Shown piece after piece: positions 35,797 to 47,016 of a stretch of 64,000 nucleotides of DNA (position 1 is the stretch's first letter; each line of letters begins with the position of its first letter). Under the pieces are notes generated by a model, which did not search any database, was not told the DNA's origin, and was given only the letters and a program-made list of their open reading frames with translations. The position numbers and the translations under genes are program-made. Origin of the DNA: Nageia nagi (taxonomy: Eukaryota > Pinophyta); contig JBITNC010000001.1 in NCBI GenBank assembly GCA_050084985.1, positions 91,884,001 through 91,948,000 of the forward strand, written 5' to 3'.

Positions 35797-36593
35797 TGTT
35801 TACAAATATTTTGAGAATGCAAATAAATAAATAATTACAAAACCCAAGATACTTATTTCGAGCTACGGATAGCAATTTAGACCATACAGAAAAATCGATG
35901 AGGAAGATAGCCACTCTAAAATTAGGATAACAATACCAATTAAGAACTATGATTTATATTCTTAACTTACGAAGCATACCTAAAACTAAAGAATGATGAT
36001 ATATTTGATATGTGGATGATAGAAGAATCTTGCTCTAGAAGTTATGACCTAAAATATCACCAAAAGAGGATCGCAAGCGATCTATATGTTGTATAGGAGC
36101 AGCATTGGTGGTGTATTTAGTATGAATAAGGAGCATCAACGATCTTCGTCATAATGTCTTTTGCTTTCAAATCAAGCCAATTATTTGCAAATGGATGTTT
36201 CGAATAGAGTATAGATTGCTTATGTCAGAATAACTTGCATAAGGAAGTACACATACCACAACCTTGAATGGCGATGTTAAGAGACACATAAAAGATTGCC
36301 ACCACCAACACTAGATATGGGATCATGTATCTCCTTGATGTGGACTTACTATTAGATCCCTATTTATATAGATAATAATATGATCTACTTCTTAAGTCGG
36401 TGTGTACCTACATAAACAAGGTTAGCCCATAATACATAACAATATTCAAGATAACCATATATTCAAAATAAACATTGACATTATAACCATATTCAAGATA
36501 AGCATTGATATCATTGCATTAAATAGTCTAGTTGTGTATTAGTGCAAGCAAATGTATTTATTTAAATACATAAATCAATTTTATGCGATAACA
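35797..36593 (-). repeat. Right LTR of element B (its 5' LTR)
   Basis: Starts TGTTTACAAATATTTTGAG on the plus strand and ends GCGATAACA. It contains GGATCGCAAGCGATC near 36068-36082, one more GATC near-palindrome. Confidence 0.92.
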
Positions 36594-36598
36594 AGAAG
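36594..36598. repeat. Target-site duplication AGAAG, right copy
   Basis: Identical to 28819-28823. Confidence 0.92.
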
Positions 36599-37230
36599 TT
36601 TGTGGTAGTTGGAGGTCCTCTGAATGAATAGGAAGTCTTGGGTGGGGACTTAAAGGAGCTTGGGCAAGAAAGAAAGCTAGGTTTGGAGGGGGAGGACTCG
36701 TTGGATGAGTCAAAGCATGAGGAGGGGATCCTAGTTAAAGGAAAGCATGGTTCACTTGGGGCAAAGGAAGGTTTGCAGTCCACCCATGGGAGTAACATTC
36801 TTGGTTTGGTTTATTCTATGAAGCATATGCTGGAAGCCCTGGGCAATATTTTGCATGATGTGGAGGTCAAGGAACATAAGAAAGGTTAATTGTCTCTCAT
36901 TGTATGCCATTGGGCTGGTTGGTTTTGTTGGTGTTAACTGTTAAGTTTTCTTTTATCTAGTGGTTGTTTGTAAGGTGTTATAGGTGCTCTATTAACTATG
37001 TGTTTGGTATTAGTAAGGGGTATTAGTGTTATAGTATTGAAGGTTTTTAATAGTTGTATGGTGCTCTAGCTAATTACTATTCTCTACCTAATTGTTTGTT
37101 TTGGACCATCCTTGGTTTAGCTTTGTTCGTAATCTTTAATGCTTACTTTTAAGGACTTTGTAATGGGTTAGGATTCCCTTAAAACTCCATCCTCCAATAC
37201 AAATGAAAAAAATACTTCTCCCTTATTTTT
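36599..37230 (+). pseudogene. Unrecognised coding stretch, right part, with LINE-like tail
   Basis: Continues 27561-28823 after element B. The open piece 36638-36889 (GDLKELGQERKLGLEGEDS) is charged and Gly-rich. After 36900 comes a T/G-rich stretch and GTAATGGGTTAGGATTCCCT (near 37160), then AAATGAAAAAAATAC, which looks like the 3' tail of a plant LINE. I cannot tell whether this belongs to the LINE at 21900-27560 or is a second insertion. Confidence 0.4.
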
Positions 37231-37665
37231 CTAAAAGAGGTTACTTTAAAAAAATCCTCCCTAACTAACTCTTTTCAACAAATTAAAGAAAGAAAAAAAA
37301 TCCTCTCTTTTTTTAATAAATAACTCAAAAAAATATACCTTAAAAAACATCCTCTACTTTAAAGAAGAAGAGAGTTCAAAAATATACGATAACCTCCTTA
37401 AAAAAATAAACTTCAACTAATATAAAATAATAATCAATTTACACCTCCCTTTTAATCCTCAAACCATACTAAGTTTAATTGATTTATTGTAAAAAAAAAT
37501 ACAATAAAATGATTGCACTTTGTATAGCCCATCTACTATAATTGTCAGGCCATTAATGAAGGCATGAGGAGTTTTAATGCACTTAATGTCAAAGCATGCA
37601 TAGTGAGGCCATTCATTTGGTAAAACTTAGTATCCTTCAATTATCATACCCCATGAGAAAAAAAA
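37231..37665. other. AT-rich spacer
   Basis: Runs of A and short CCTC words; no gene, repeat array or element end recognised. Confidence 0.5.
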
Positions 37666-38275
37666 ATTGTTGACGCTATAGTTTTATAGGAGGGAGGTGC
37701 GCAGAGGGTGAAGAGTGTGGGGAGCCATATTTATCACTATGAACTTGGAACGGGTGGTTCCAGAACAAACCGACAGGTTGTGGTGGAGTAGGTGGGTGTT
37801 TCATAATGCAGCAGGGGGGGATGAATTAAAAAACGGGTTGCTTAAAGTAGTGGTGAGTGGAGAGGAGGAGGTGAAAACTTAGGCTCAACAGTATGCTTTT
37901 TTTTGTAGCACATACAACACTATACATCGCCAAGATTGAAACTGGTGAAAGTATTGAGGTCCGTCTTTTCTTTAGGGAGCTCGATCTTTGCTGGGAAATA
38001 TTTGCTGAGAGGAGTGGCAAAGGGAAGCCAGTGTTTGGGGGGTTAGGGAATGCAACAGGTGCTGCCACCAACAATGGTGGTGACGGACGCTGCTTAGGCA
38101 AAGGACAGTTGAGACCAGGCGGCATTGAGAGCGAGCTTATGGATAACATTGAGTCGACGTCAAGCAGTTCGGTGACCGTCCATAGGTGGCACCCGATACG
38201 GGACTGATGCAGGGAACAGGAGGTGGCAACGTAGGGAACAAGGCCGCTTTGGTCATGGGCTTTTATTTTATTTTT
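37666..38275 (+). other. GC-richer island with an uncertain ORF
   Basis: This 600-base stretch is clearly richer in G and C than its surroundings (GGGAGGTGCGCAGAGGG, GGTGACGGACGC). An open frame at 37893-38207 (104 codons) starts MLFFVAHTTLYIAKIETG and has a Gly-rich middle (KPVFGGLGNATGAATNNGG). The opposite strand is also open at 37826-38149, so the open frame may reflect composition only. I recognise no family. It may be the 5' end of an element or a fragment of a host gene. Confidence 0.3.
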
Positions 38276-38760
38276 GATTCAACTTCAGTGGTTTTCAATT
38301 CAAACTCACACAAAAAAAAAATATTACATTCAATATGATTGAAGTTTATTTTTATATTTAATAATTCCTTTTCAAAAAATAATTTAAGGTATACATTATT
38401 GCATGTAACCTCCTTTATTACAAAAATTGCAAAAAAAATGATTTCTCCATTTTTTTATAAATATTAAAAAATGTCTATAGGGTAATTTGTTTTTCCAAGT
38501 TTCTATTACTTATAAACATAATAACAATAAATTATTGTTAAGCAATTTTATTAAAAAAATGTAACTAACATAAGAATGCTAGAATAATTACACAACAATA
38601 GTATATTCTTATTTTTCAGTAAATTTTCAATAACAAAAAAATGGTAACTCACAAAAAGGAGTTAGTAGTATATAATAATTCAAAAATCAATGAAGAAGAT
38701 ATATAGGTTATACTTTAGGTGGTTTTACCTCACAAAAGGAGTAGGATGAACCTCAAGGAT
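38276..38760. other. AT-rich stretch, copia leader side
   Basis: No coding signal. The last 60 bases before 38761 would be the leader of the minus-strand copia element whose LTR follows, but no gag is visible. Confidence 0.4.
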
Positions 38761-38773
38761 GGATCTGATACCA
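38761..38773 (-). other. Copia primer-binding site (Met tRNA type)
   Basis: On the minus strand this reads TGGTATCAGATCC, two bases after the LTR end. It is close to the standard TGGTATCAGAGC. Confidence 0.85.
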
Positions 38774-38775
38774 AT

Positions 38776-39304
38776 TGAAATGAGAGAAAGCTCCTTCACC
38801 GAGACCATCTTGAAGTATCCTCTTCTTTACCATAATGGAACTCACACTACAAGAACACAAACACACTCACATTCATCCACAAAGTGACACAAGCAAGTAT
38901 AGTGGTTCCTCTCAAGATGAGAGTACTTCACTTTGAATCTAGAACTCTATTACTACATAACAATTATTGCTCTCTCACAACTTATCCTTCTATAACTAAG
39001 AGTATAACTTTACCTCTTATAAGTGTTATGAATCCATGAGAGGAGCCTCCTATTTGTAGCACCAAACTCCCTCATGGGCTTACCCTTTTATCCAACGGGT
39101 AATCCCAAATCCAATGGACAAGTATGCCTCTTTTTAACCAAGAGACAAACTTCTCCTACAAGTCAATAAGGGGTACAACAAGTTGCACTTATTTTAATTT
39201 CCTAAATACTAAAAAGGTATTTATAAATACTTTTAAGTATTTAGGTAAATTAATCTAAATGAATTTCAATTTAGATACCTACCAATGCATTATAAATTCT
39301 AACA
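38776..39304 (-). repeat. Copia 5' LTR, minus strand, internal region lost
   Basis: On the minus strand it begins TGTTAGAATTTATAATGCAT (at 39304) and ends CTCATTTCA (38776), followed by the primer-binding site. The left part of the copia LTR at 60714-61213 starts in nearly the same way (TGTTAGAATGTATAATGCAT), so they are relatives. No gag or pol follows to the left, so the element is truncated or a recombination remnant. Confidence 0.8.
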
Positions 39305-40880
39305 TGATGCAAACTCATAGTTTCATGATTTACAATTATTACATGATACACACAAAATAGGTTTTTTAAAAACTACCCTAGAGAATCTTATTCCAAATGT
39401 AATTGTCAAATGCTAAGCCTTATTTTGCGAAATGTGGAAGAATACAGTGAAACACTAATTATTTGACAAGATTACATGTAAAAATATCAAAGAATATCTA
39501 CAAGTACCTTTACTTGCCTTTTCTTGACTCTCATATACCCACTTGCCTCTAAAAAAATCTAAAATACATATTCCAACCTCTCCTCCCCTCTATCCACTCT
39601 CCTTGGAAAACTTGAAAAAGTTAAATGCCCAAGAAATTTTTAAGTTTCTTGACTAATTCTCTTGTGCAATTTTTTTTTTTGATATTGAGGGGCACTTTTA
39701 ACCCATCTCATTATCCTTTATGGTGGCAATTTAAAATTGCTTCATGAAAACCATCATTAAAACCCAAAAGTGATGTGATTTAAAACCATCTCCTCAAAAA
39801 CGTCTCAAATTGTTTTCCCTTAAAGCCGATTTTATATCTAGTACATCTTTTATTTATTGATCTTCTTGATGGTTTGACTATATTCTTGATTTGCTTGATC
39901 AACCTCTTATGCTTGTTCTTCTTCAAATAATCTATCTAATTTAACTATATTTCTAACATAATTGCTAGATTATAGAACATTGTTTCCTTAATTTGTATTT
40001 AGGAAAAGCCTCTTCTTCATATTATTTTCATTTGGACGATCTTCATAAAATCTTCTTTCACGATATTGGTCTTTGTCATTGGAATGAGAAATAACATTAG
40101 GTTCTCCTTGATTTAATAGTTGAACCATATGTGGTGAATTTTTTTACCTCAAGAAGAATCCAAATTTTTATCGGTAAAGGTTTATTATCATAACATTAAG
40201 AACTTTATTTACTAGATTTGATGAAAAGGTGATGTTTCACACCATAACTTCCTTTGATAAACAACTTTTGGATCATTTTTGAGAACTCTGATCATATAAT
40301 ATCTTTCTTCCATTGATTATTTTTGAAGAATTGTGATGATCATGTTCTTATTTTTAATTTCAATGATAAATTCTATTATGATGTCATCATCATCACTTAG
40401 TGTTTGCATAAGGTCAATCTTATTTGATATGGAGATATCCATTTTCTATGGATCCTTTAGGATCTAAAATCCTTCACATTGAGACTCTCAATTACTTTGG
40501 ATCTCCTAATCTCCTAATTTCCTTCTTTAACTTGAAGAACTTATTATAGATCTTTTGTCATTGAATGGAGCATTGTCCATGCCCCCAGTATAGGATTCTT
40601 CAATATGCTCTGAATTCTTTTAGGTTTATGATATTTCTCTTGTTGATACATCTTTCTTATCTAGTCACTTTGCCCCCTTTTCTTATTAGGATTAGCCTCC
40701 TTCTTATTATATTTCTTCTTCTTTAAAAAATAAGGCCAACGCTTAGTGCTAACTTGTTCATAACATATACATTTTTATAACTATGAACATAAAACTGACC
40801 TTGAAAGAACTTAAAAAGGATTCCTAAAAGGTTCAATAGTTTTCAAAAAATGTATCACTTTATCAAACCTTAATTAAGAT
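39305..40880 (-). pseudogene. Probable gypsy gag remnant of element E
   Basis: Read on the minus strand, 39990-40150 gives charged readings such as SNDKDQYRERRFYEDRPNEN, and 40200-40700 gives further Lys/Asp-rich pieces (LSDDDDIIIEF). I cannot place a gag core or a finger. The assignment rests mostly on position, since it lies on the internal side of the LTR and primer site at 40892-41678. Confidence 0.35.
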
Positions 40881-40891
40881 TTGCAATGTAA

Positions 40892-40908
40892 AAGAGTTAA
40901 GTTCACTA
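40892..40908 (-). other. Primer-binding-like site of element E
   Basis: On the minus strand this reads TAGTGAACTTAACTCTT, which matches element D's TGGTGAACCTAACATTA apart from a few transitions. Confidence 0.5.
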
Positions 40909-40912
40909 ATTA

Positions 40913-41678
40913 TATTAGTATTTAAAATAAACCCTATAAGCTACATTTATAATAAATATCTAACAAAAAATGAAGAACTATAGTATATAATGAAGTTGTA
41001 TAAATATGGAATATGTAATAATAAAATGAATAATAATATGAGATATAAAGAAATATCTAGAGTATTGATCAAACCTAAGAACTATGAGAGAGATAGATCA
41101 AATAAATTTACCTATCATCTTACCTAAACAATCAATTATATGCCAAGTTATAAGTTTATCAGAATAGAAGAACCTTGGTATACAAAGTTAGTAAGTAATA
41201 GGGATAGATAGCCCAATGCAACTACCACATTCAATATCAATGTTGGTCTACCTATATATCATTTCTTACAACTTAGATCTATAGTATAATAATGGAGAAA
41301 CGAGACTAATCTAGTATACAATAGAGAAATAATGAATGGAAAGAGCTCATGTGATGGAAAGATCTCAATCTCAATGGATAGTGTTGATAAACACCTAAAA
41401 TATAGTTTCTAAACATAGTCTTATCAAGATGAAGATTTAATAATCATCCCATGCATATGTTTCCTTCTTTTATAGGAAAGAGAACAATTGAAATATCTAC
41501 ATAGAGGCCAATGTTGATGAGAAGATCCTTGCACAATAAAAAGTAACAACATGAGATATGTACTTATATTAACCCATACGAAAATAATATAAGATATAAT
41601 ACCATAGTAATAATTATTATCAATTAATTAATATGAATACTAATTTAGGATATAAGGTACCCAAATTAGGTGTCAACA
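40913..41678 (-). repeat. Presumed 5' LTR of a degenerate gypsy element (element E)
   Basis: On the minus strand it starts TGTTGACACCTAATTTGGG, like the TGTAGACACCTCAAAATG start of element D's LTR. Its plus-strand left end, TTTAAAATAAACCCTATAAG, also echoes the LTR start of element A. No partner LTR is seen because the left side is disrupted. Confidence 0.5.
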
Positions 41679-41759
41679 GAAGATCATAAAGCTATACTAG
41701 TATGTGTATGTCAAGAATCTTAACCACATGCTTAGATATCTAAAGTGTAGCTTACAATT

Positions 41760-42995
41760 ACCATCCCACAATTAAAATATTACACAAGGCTATTTGAACT
41801 ATGGAAAATGATAATGCACCAAATTTTAATGGCTTTCCTTATGAATTTTATAAAATTCTATGTTCAAATCTTAGACATAATCTTTTTCAAATCTACAATG
41901 AATGCTTGAAAAAATGATCATCAAGGGAAATGAACAATATATAGAATATTATATTTACTCTTAAATAAGGAAATCATAAATTAATCACTAGCTAATATCT
42001 CATTATATTATTGAAAGCTTCATACAAAATTAAAGCAAAAACCTTGCCTTGAGACTTAAATAATTACTACAATTATTATTCATCAAGTAGAAAACTAATT
42101 CTATTTATTGGTGCTATATTATTGATATTATTCTTGCTATATAGAAAGATATAAAATGTGTAAAATTCACATCAACTTGTAATATTTTTTAATATATGTA
42201 TTGTGAGAAGGGATAAAATACAAATTGATTAACATTTGAATTTGCAATCTTGATCTTGTTGGATGCCTTTACTTATATTACATTCAATGGGGATCAATCT
42301 CTTAGAATTTTTATTCATTAGCCTATTTTCCAATCTTGCTTCTTGACTCTAGAAATATATGTGTTTATTGCAAAAGACTTTGGTCATGTGTTGCAAAGTG
42401 TGGGTTCCATCAGTTCTCAATATAAGATATTTCTCTTTACAAATTCCCTCATCGACTTATTAATGGCCATTTTATCAAAGATAATTTTCTCACCCATTAT
42501 TGAGGATGAAGGAGAAATTTCAAAACTTTAGATTGTTTGATTTTTTTTTTTTGTCTAGCTCCTATATACTGGAAGAAGACTATGCTTTTTCCTACCCAAG
42601 TTTGAATGTTATATCAATGGAAGAGGATATATCTAAGTGAGATGTTTAAATATTTATTAAATTCTTTTTCTTTTGAAGCATCTCTAGGTACTCTTTGGTA
42701 GTATGTTGTTTTAAAGTTATGTTTAAGCTAAAGTTTTAGCTCACAAAGCCATTATCCTTAGTTTGTTAATTTTGGATTTGTTCGATACTTCTTTTTGCAT
42801 TTCATGCCCAATTCGTTGGTTGTTGGATCCTTTTTGTTCCCTTTTATAAGAAGTTGGAAATCTTGTTATAAGAATTTCTTTAGGCTTTTCCCTTTGGATC
42901 TAGCTTTCAAAGAAGTTTTTTGATTATTTGTTATCTTCCAATTGAATTTAGAGGCATGAGATCAAATTATATTTCCATTAAAAAAAAATTAACAC
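41760..42995 (+). pseudogene. LINE reverse-transcriptase fragment with 3' tail
   Basis: The frame reads FNGFPYEFYKIL near 41830-41860 (usual DGFPxEFYK), then YLIILLKASYKIKAKTL near 41994-42045 (usual RPITLLNxxYKIxAK). The rest is too decayed to follow. It ends with an A run at 42980-42990 after ATATTTCCATT, a likely poly-A tail. The 5' part is missing, as is normal for LINE copies. An open piece at 42343-42531 lies in this decayed part and is not a separate gene. Confidence 0.7.
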
Positions 42996-44120
42996 TACAT
43001 ATTAAATGGATAATCAAAACCATGAAAATAGGTCACCTAAATGAACTAATTAAACATTTGAAAAATATCCTCTCTCTAACCTTTAGATGACCATATTAAT
43101 TTGTTGGGTAAGCTATTATTAACATCTTATCTCCATGTTAAAATACGCAACTTTGAGATCTTTCTTGTTTATTACTTCCTATTCTAATATGAAGTTGATT
43201 AATTTCCCTTCTGCATTACTAGTAAGTCTGATTAATTGAAGCTCATGCAGCCTTGGTAAGGATAATTTGCTCTCGAATGCCCCCTCACCCAAATTGTAAG
43301 TGGAAGTCTGCTCTCATGTGTGAAAGGTAGACCAATCGCCAGGTTTTCTATAACAAATTGTGAATCTGTTGAATTCAAACATCCATGAAAATTGAGCAGT
43401 CAATCAGCACCCAGGGACGTGCTTGCAGAACCAGCCGTCACAGCACGCCACCACATTCATGGCTGCCTATTCCCCCTTCCTCTCCGCCGACATTTTTAAT
43501 ATGTTGATTTCCGGACATGAACAGTCGCTTTCTAGATGAGGTACTTAACGCTTTCTAAAAGCACGCCACAGGAATATTTTCCATGTACATTGCACATCAT
43601 CTTCCCTCCCATGAAGTAGATGAAGATAGTAAGAGATTTTCCATGCTTAAGGCATGACAAAAAGAATTTTGTCCTTGGAGTCTTAAAACTTCCCAACTTC
43701 ACCTTCAAACACTTTTGAATCTATTCAACTTATCAGCCATGGAATATGGGCAGTGTGATCTGTCTGCACAAATGAAAGGGATGCGTTTGAACATTTCTTA
43801 GACCAATGGTAGAAACTGGTACTACAGGCCTGCAGTGGCTGATTGTCACACTAAAAAGTAGTGGGTGCAAGTACATACTTGGCACTTTGCCTATTTAGGA
43901 TTGGAACAAACAAAGCTCCACATAATTCTAGAAGGACAATTTCTTTTTTGGGCGAATTAAGATAGAGAACTTTGGCCCTAGAGTGTACTGAGAACCCACT
44001 ATACACATCACCATCTATACTTGTTGTTCATTCTGTCGAGCTCATCAAATCATTATGTGGACGCGTCAATGACCATGAACCCCATTTTAGCCATTTATGA
44101 ATAATGAAAATCAAATCACC
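42996..44120. other. Unique-looking upstream region of the NAC gene
   Basis: No transposon motif is recognised. The stretch 43240-43660 is less AT-rich (GCACCCAGGGACGTGC, CAGCACGCCACC) and may carry the promoter and enhancers. I cannot name specific sites with confidence. Confidence 0.45.
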
Positions 44121-44127
44121 TATCTTC

Positions 44128-44137
44128 AGTATTATAA
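44128..44137 (+). promoter_or_regulatory. Possible TATA box of the NAC gene
   Basis: GTATTATAAATTG lies about 90 bases before the ATG at 44222, leaving room for a 60-base 5' leader. No other good TATA match lies closer. Confidence 0.4.
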
Positions 44138-44167
44138 ATTGTTAGCTATGTCTGGGGTTTAATATAG

Positions 44168-44188
44168 ATGGCAAGGTTTGTTTACTAG
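44168..44188 (+). other. Upstream ORF of six codons before the NAC start
   Basis: ATG at 44168 reads MARFVY then stop. If transcription starts at the suggested TATA box, this small ORF is in the leader, 33 bases before the main ATG, and could reduce translation. It may also be chance. Confidence 0.4.
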
Positions 44189-44221
44189 AGCTTCTCAGTT
44201 TGTTACTCCATTCTTGAGAAG

Positions 44222-45610
44222 ATGGAAGTTCAATTCCATAACCAGACAGTCTCCGCAGCCATGCTTCCCTACGCAGAGAACAGGTAACGTAATTATTAAG
44301 CCTTGCTATGGGATTTCTTCATCATTGTATAATAGTTCAGAGATTTCATGCCTTTCCCAATTAAATGATGTAATTGGTTTTGTTTGTTAACAGCAACGAT
44401 AGAGATTCATCAAGCCTTCAAGACATGTTTACAGTGGATATCCCTCCAGTGTGGCTTAAACCAAGCAGGCCTATAAACGTAAAATCAATATTTATTAATG
44501 CTGAACGATGTTTTCTTTAATTTTGTTTTGGCAAATTATATATAGTTTTTTCATTACAAGTGATAACTGGGATTTTTTACTGTGGAACCAGAGCTTAACC
44601 CAACCCACGAGGGATGAGATATCACGAAGCCCTCAAATACAGCTTTCTGAAATGGATATGGTTCAATTGCTATATCTGAAGAGGTCTAGTGCCATCAATG
44701 TCATGGATTTGCACCCTGTGATCAGTGAAGTAGACGTCCATGCATGCGATCCAGTAGAGCTTTTGAAAGCAGGTTATAGTCCACCTCTTTAGACTTCATC
44801 TTTTTTACTTAGGTACACATTGTTTTATATCGTCTAATGGGGAGAATTATGAAGAATTTTGAGGAGAATTATGAAGTAATAGTTTTTGTTAGTTAATTAA
44901 AATGAATGTAGGAGACTGGTTTTTATTTAGTCTGTATGTTTATATCAGGAAGGAGATATTTCTTGTCCTTATCAAGATACACCAACCAAAGCAAACCCAA
45001 AAGACTGAGAGCAACAAACTGTGGCTACAGATGGAAGCAACAAGGCCGTGTGTTTGCCCTGAAATACAACGGATACCCAGTGGCCATCAAGACCTATCTC
45101 AGCTATGTAGCTCTTAAACCTTCAAGCATAAAGAGACAGATGATGGGAGGGAGCTCCAATGATCCAAATTACATTACCAAGGTCTCCAAGAATGGCCGCA
45201 TCAGGAGACATGCAGTGTACACCATGGAAGAGATCATTCTCCTTGAAGATTATATGTATGAAAAGAATCTTACAGACAACAAAATCCGCCCATATCCAAT
45301 TCCAGTCTTCTGTCACATCATGAGCAAATGTGATAACAAGGATCACCATTTGCACACTACCCCAGCTCCAGAAAAAGTTCCATGGAGCCCTTTCCCTGCA
45401 GCTTCAGAGAACCTCTGTAGCCATCCTGATTTAGAGAACCTCTGTAGCATCCCTGATTTACAGAGCAATCAAGATAGCTTCAGTTGCCATCAAGATGATG
45501 ATCTATCTGTGACATTTAATGGGTTGGAATCATTGAATGAGACAATGGATACAGAGATTCAAGTTCTGATGGCAGAGCTTTCATATATAAGCCACATTTT
45601 GGCCCTCTAG
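44222..45610 (+). CDS. Divergent NAC-domain transcription factor, four coding exons
   Basis: Exons 44222-44283, 44394-44478, 44592-44772 and 44949-45610 have GT/AG borders and compatible phases, giving 329 residues. NAC proteins bind DNA as dimers in the nucleus. Subdomain B is clear: LLYLKR (75-80), then VISEVDVHACDPVEL (92-106). Subdomain C reads PKRLRATNCGYRWKQQGRVF (126-145), then GYPVAIKTYL (151-160). D is weak (NGRIRRHAVY, 191-200) after a 25-residue insertion, and E reads YPIPVFCHIMSK (225-236). The usual LPPGFRFHPTDEEL of subdomain A is not recognisable; residues 64-76 may be its relic. The C-terminus is Ser/Asp-rich with a 9-residue tandem repeat at 263-280. The intron after GA(G), residue 110, sits near the usual NAC intron position. 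No stops or shifts, so it is probably functional, but expression is unproven. Confidence 0.78.
45407..45460 (+). repeat. 27-bp tandem duplication inside the NAC gene
   Basis: GAGAACCTCTGTAGC...GATTTA occurs twice in a row with the frame kept, coding ENLCSHPDL then ENLCSIPDL. Confidence 0.9.
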
Positions 45611-47010
45611 TTCCATCTCATGGCCCACTCTTTTTTGTTCATCCTATTATCTGAACTTCTTTGGCCATTAAATATTATACATGAGAAGAAACAAAGTTTT
45701 TGTATCCATGTTTTTTGTTGAGTGGGTATTATTTCTCCATTTTTATGCATCAAAGCTTTACCAGAAGTCCATAGTTTCTTTATTTTACAGTTCCACTGCT
45801 CTTATTCTACAGGTTATTTGACGAAGGAGAAATTTAGTTGATTTTTTTTTTTTTTTTTAATATTTCTTAAAATGTATTTAGTACTTAAAATCAATATAAA
45901 ATAACCACGTTTCTGATTATCTAAACAGAATTTATTAGTCATGTGTAATACAAATTGTGTTTTGTTTGTCGATTTAATTGTAATATGATATGATTTTATT
46001 AGCAAGTGTGGTTTATCAGATTTTTTTTATTTAAAAGGTTTATTAATTTGAAAATAAGTAATTGTCAGGGACATGATTTCAAAGAAGATTATTCCTTGTT
46101 GTAATTAAATCTTATTAAATATAAAATATATTTCTAAGGGCTTTTGAATTTCTTAAAAAAATATCGTTTTAGTTTGCTCAATCTCAAAATTACATTAAAT
46201 ATAAAATAAATTCAGGATAACCTTTGAATTATAAATTAAATATATAAAATTGAACTTCAATATTTGAAATTTAAAACAACAAATTGTAAACTTGGTGTTA
46301 TGACATCTTTTCAAGAGTTTTAGAAGGTATGATTAAAATATAATTTCCAAGAAATAGGACTTGGCTATTATACAAAAATTAAAGGGGTTTTTAAGAGGGT
46401 TAACCTACAAGATAATTGTAAATTTAAAATATCAAGGATAATAGTATAGAGTGAAAATATAAACTTACAAAAGTGAACAAACAAATTATATTCTGATTTT
46501 AACCATAATTTATTCAATTCACACTAGAACTCAAAACTACCTTTGAAAGCCCATAAAGGATGAACATTTTGATTAGCTATTTTTGTATTGAATATTTACA
46601 AATAATAATAAACTCTATCAATACCTAGACAAAGTGATGAAATGATATAAATATTATTGTACTAATATTATGCAATATTAAAATGTGGTAAAAAGCTCAA
46701 TAATAGTGCATTTCTCCAAAAGAAAAAATATGTAATTTTGAATTGTGAAGTACTCTTTTACCTCTCAAAACCTAATAGATGATAGTAAATGGACAACAAA
46801 AGTTAATTTGAAATATATAAGGGGGAAGTAACAATTTATCTAAACCTTACTTTTGCCTCAAAGATAAATAATATGAAGGTTCATACCTAAATTTAACATT
46901 GAAAGAAGATAAGAACAAAATTATATAATTAAATGTAGCTTATTCTACCCAAGATGGGTGCCTAATGTCATCATATTGAAATAGGTGTGGTTATCTTAAA
47001 CCATACTTCA
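45611..47010. other. 3' flank of the NAC gene and AT-rich spacer
   Basis: ATTAAATATT at about 45667 could serve as a poly-A signal. From 45840 the sequence is very AT-rich with a T run at 45841-45858. I see no gene or element in it. Confidence 0.5.
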
Positions 47011-47016
47011 ATTTAG

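Larger units (their letters stand above)
28824..36593 (-). mobile_element. Element B: complete pol-less gypsy LTR element with antisense PMD ORF
   Basis: This 7.8-kb element has LTRs of about 791 and 797 bases and a 5-bp duplication. Its orientation is minus: gag reads on the minus strand, the purine tract lies next to the left LTR and the primer-binding site next to the right LTR. I find gag but no protease, RT, RNase H or integrase in any frame. Instead a plant-mobile-domain ORF lies on the plus strand. This is the layout of a non-autonomous gag-carrying element that would need pol from a partner. Confidence 0.9.

Noticed and set aside
44936-45117. Separate short genes overlapping the NAC exon 4 start
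   Set aside because: They are other frames of the NAC gene; only the spliced reading shows NAC motifs on both sides of the intron.
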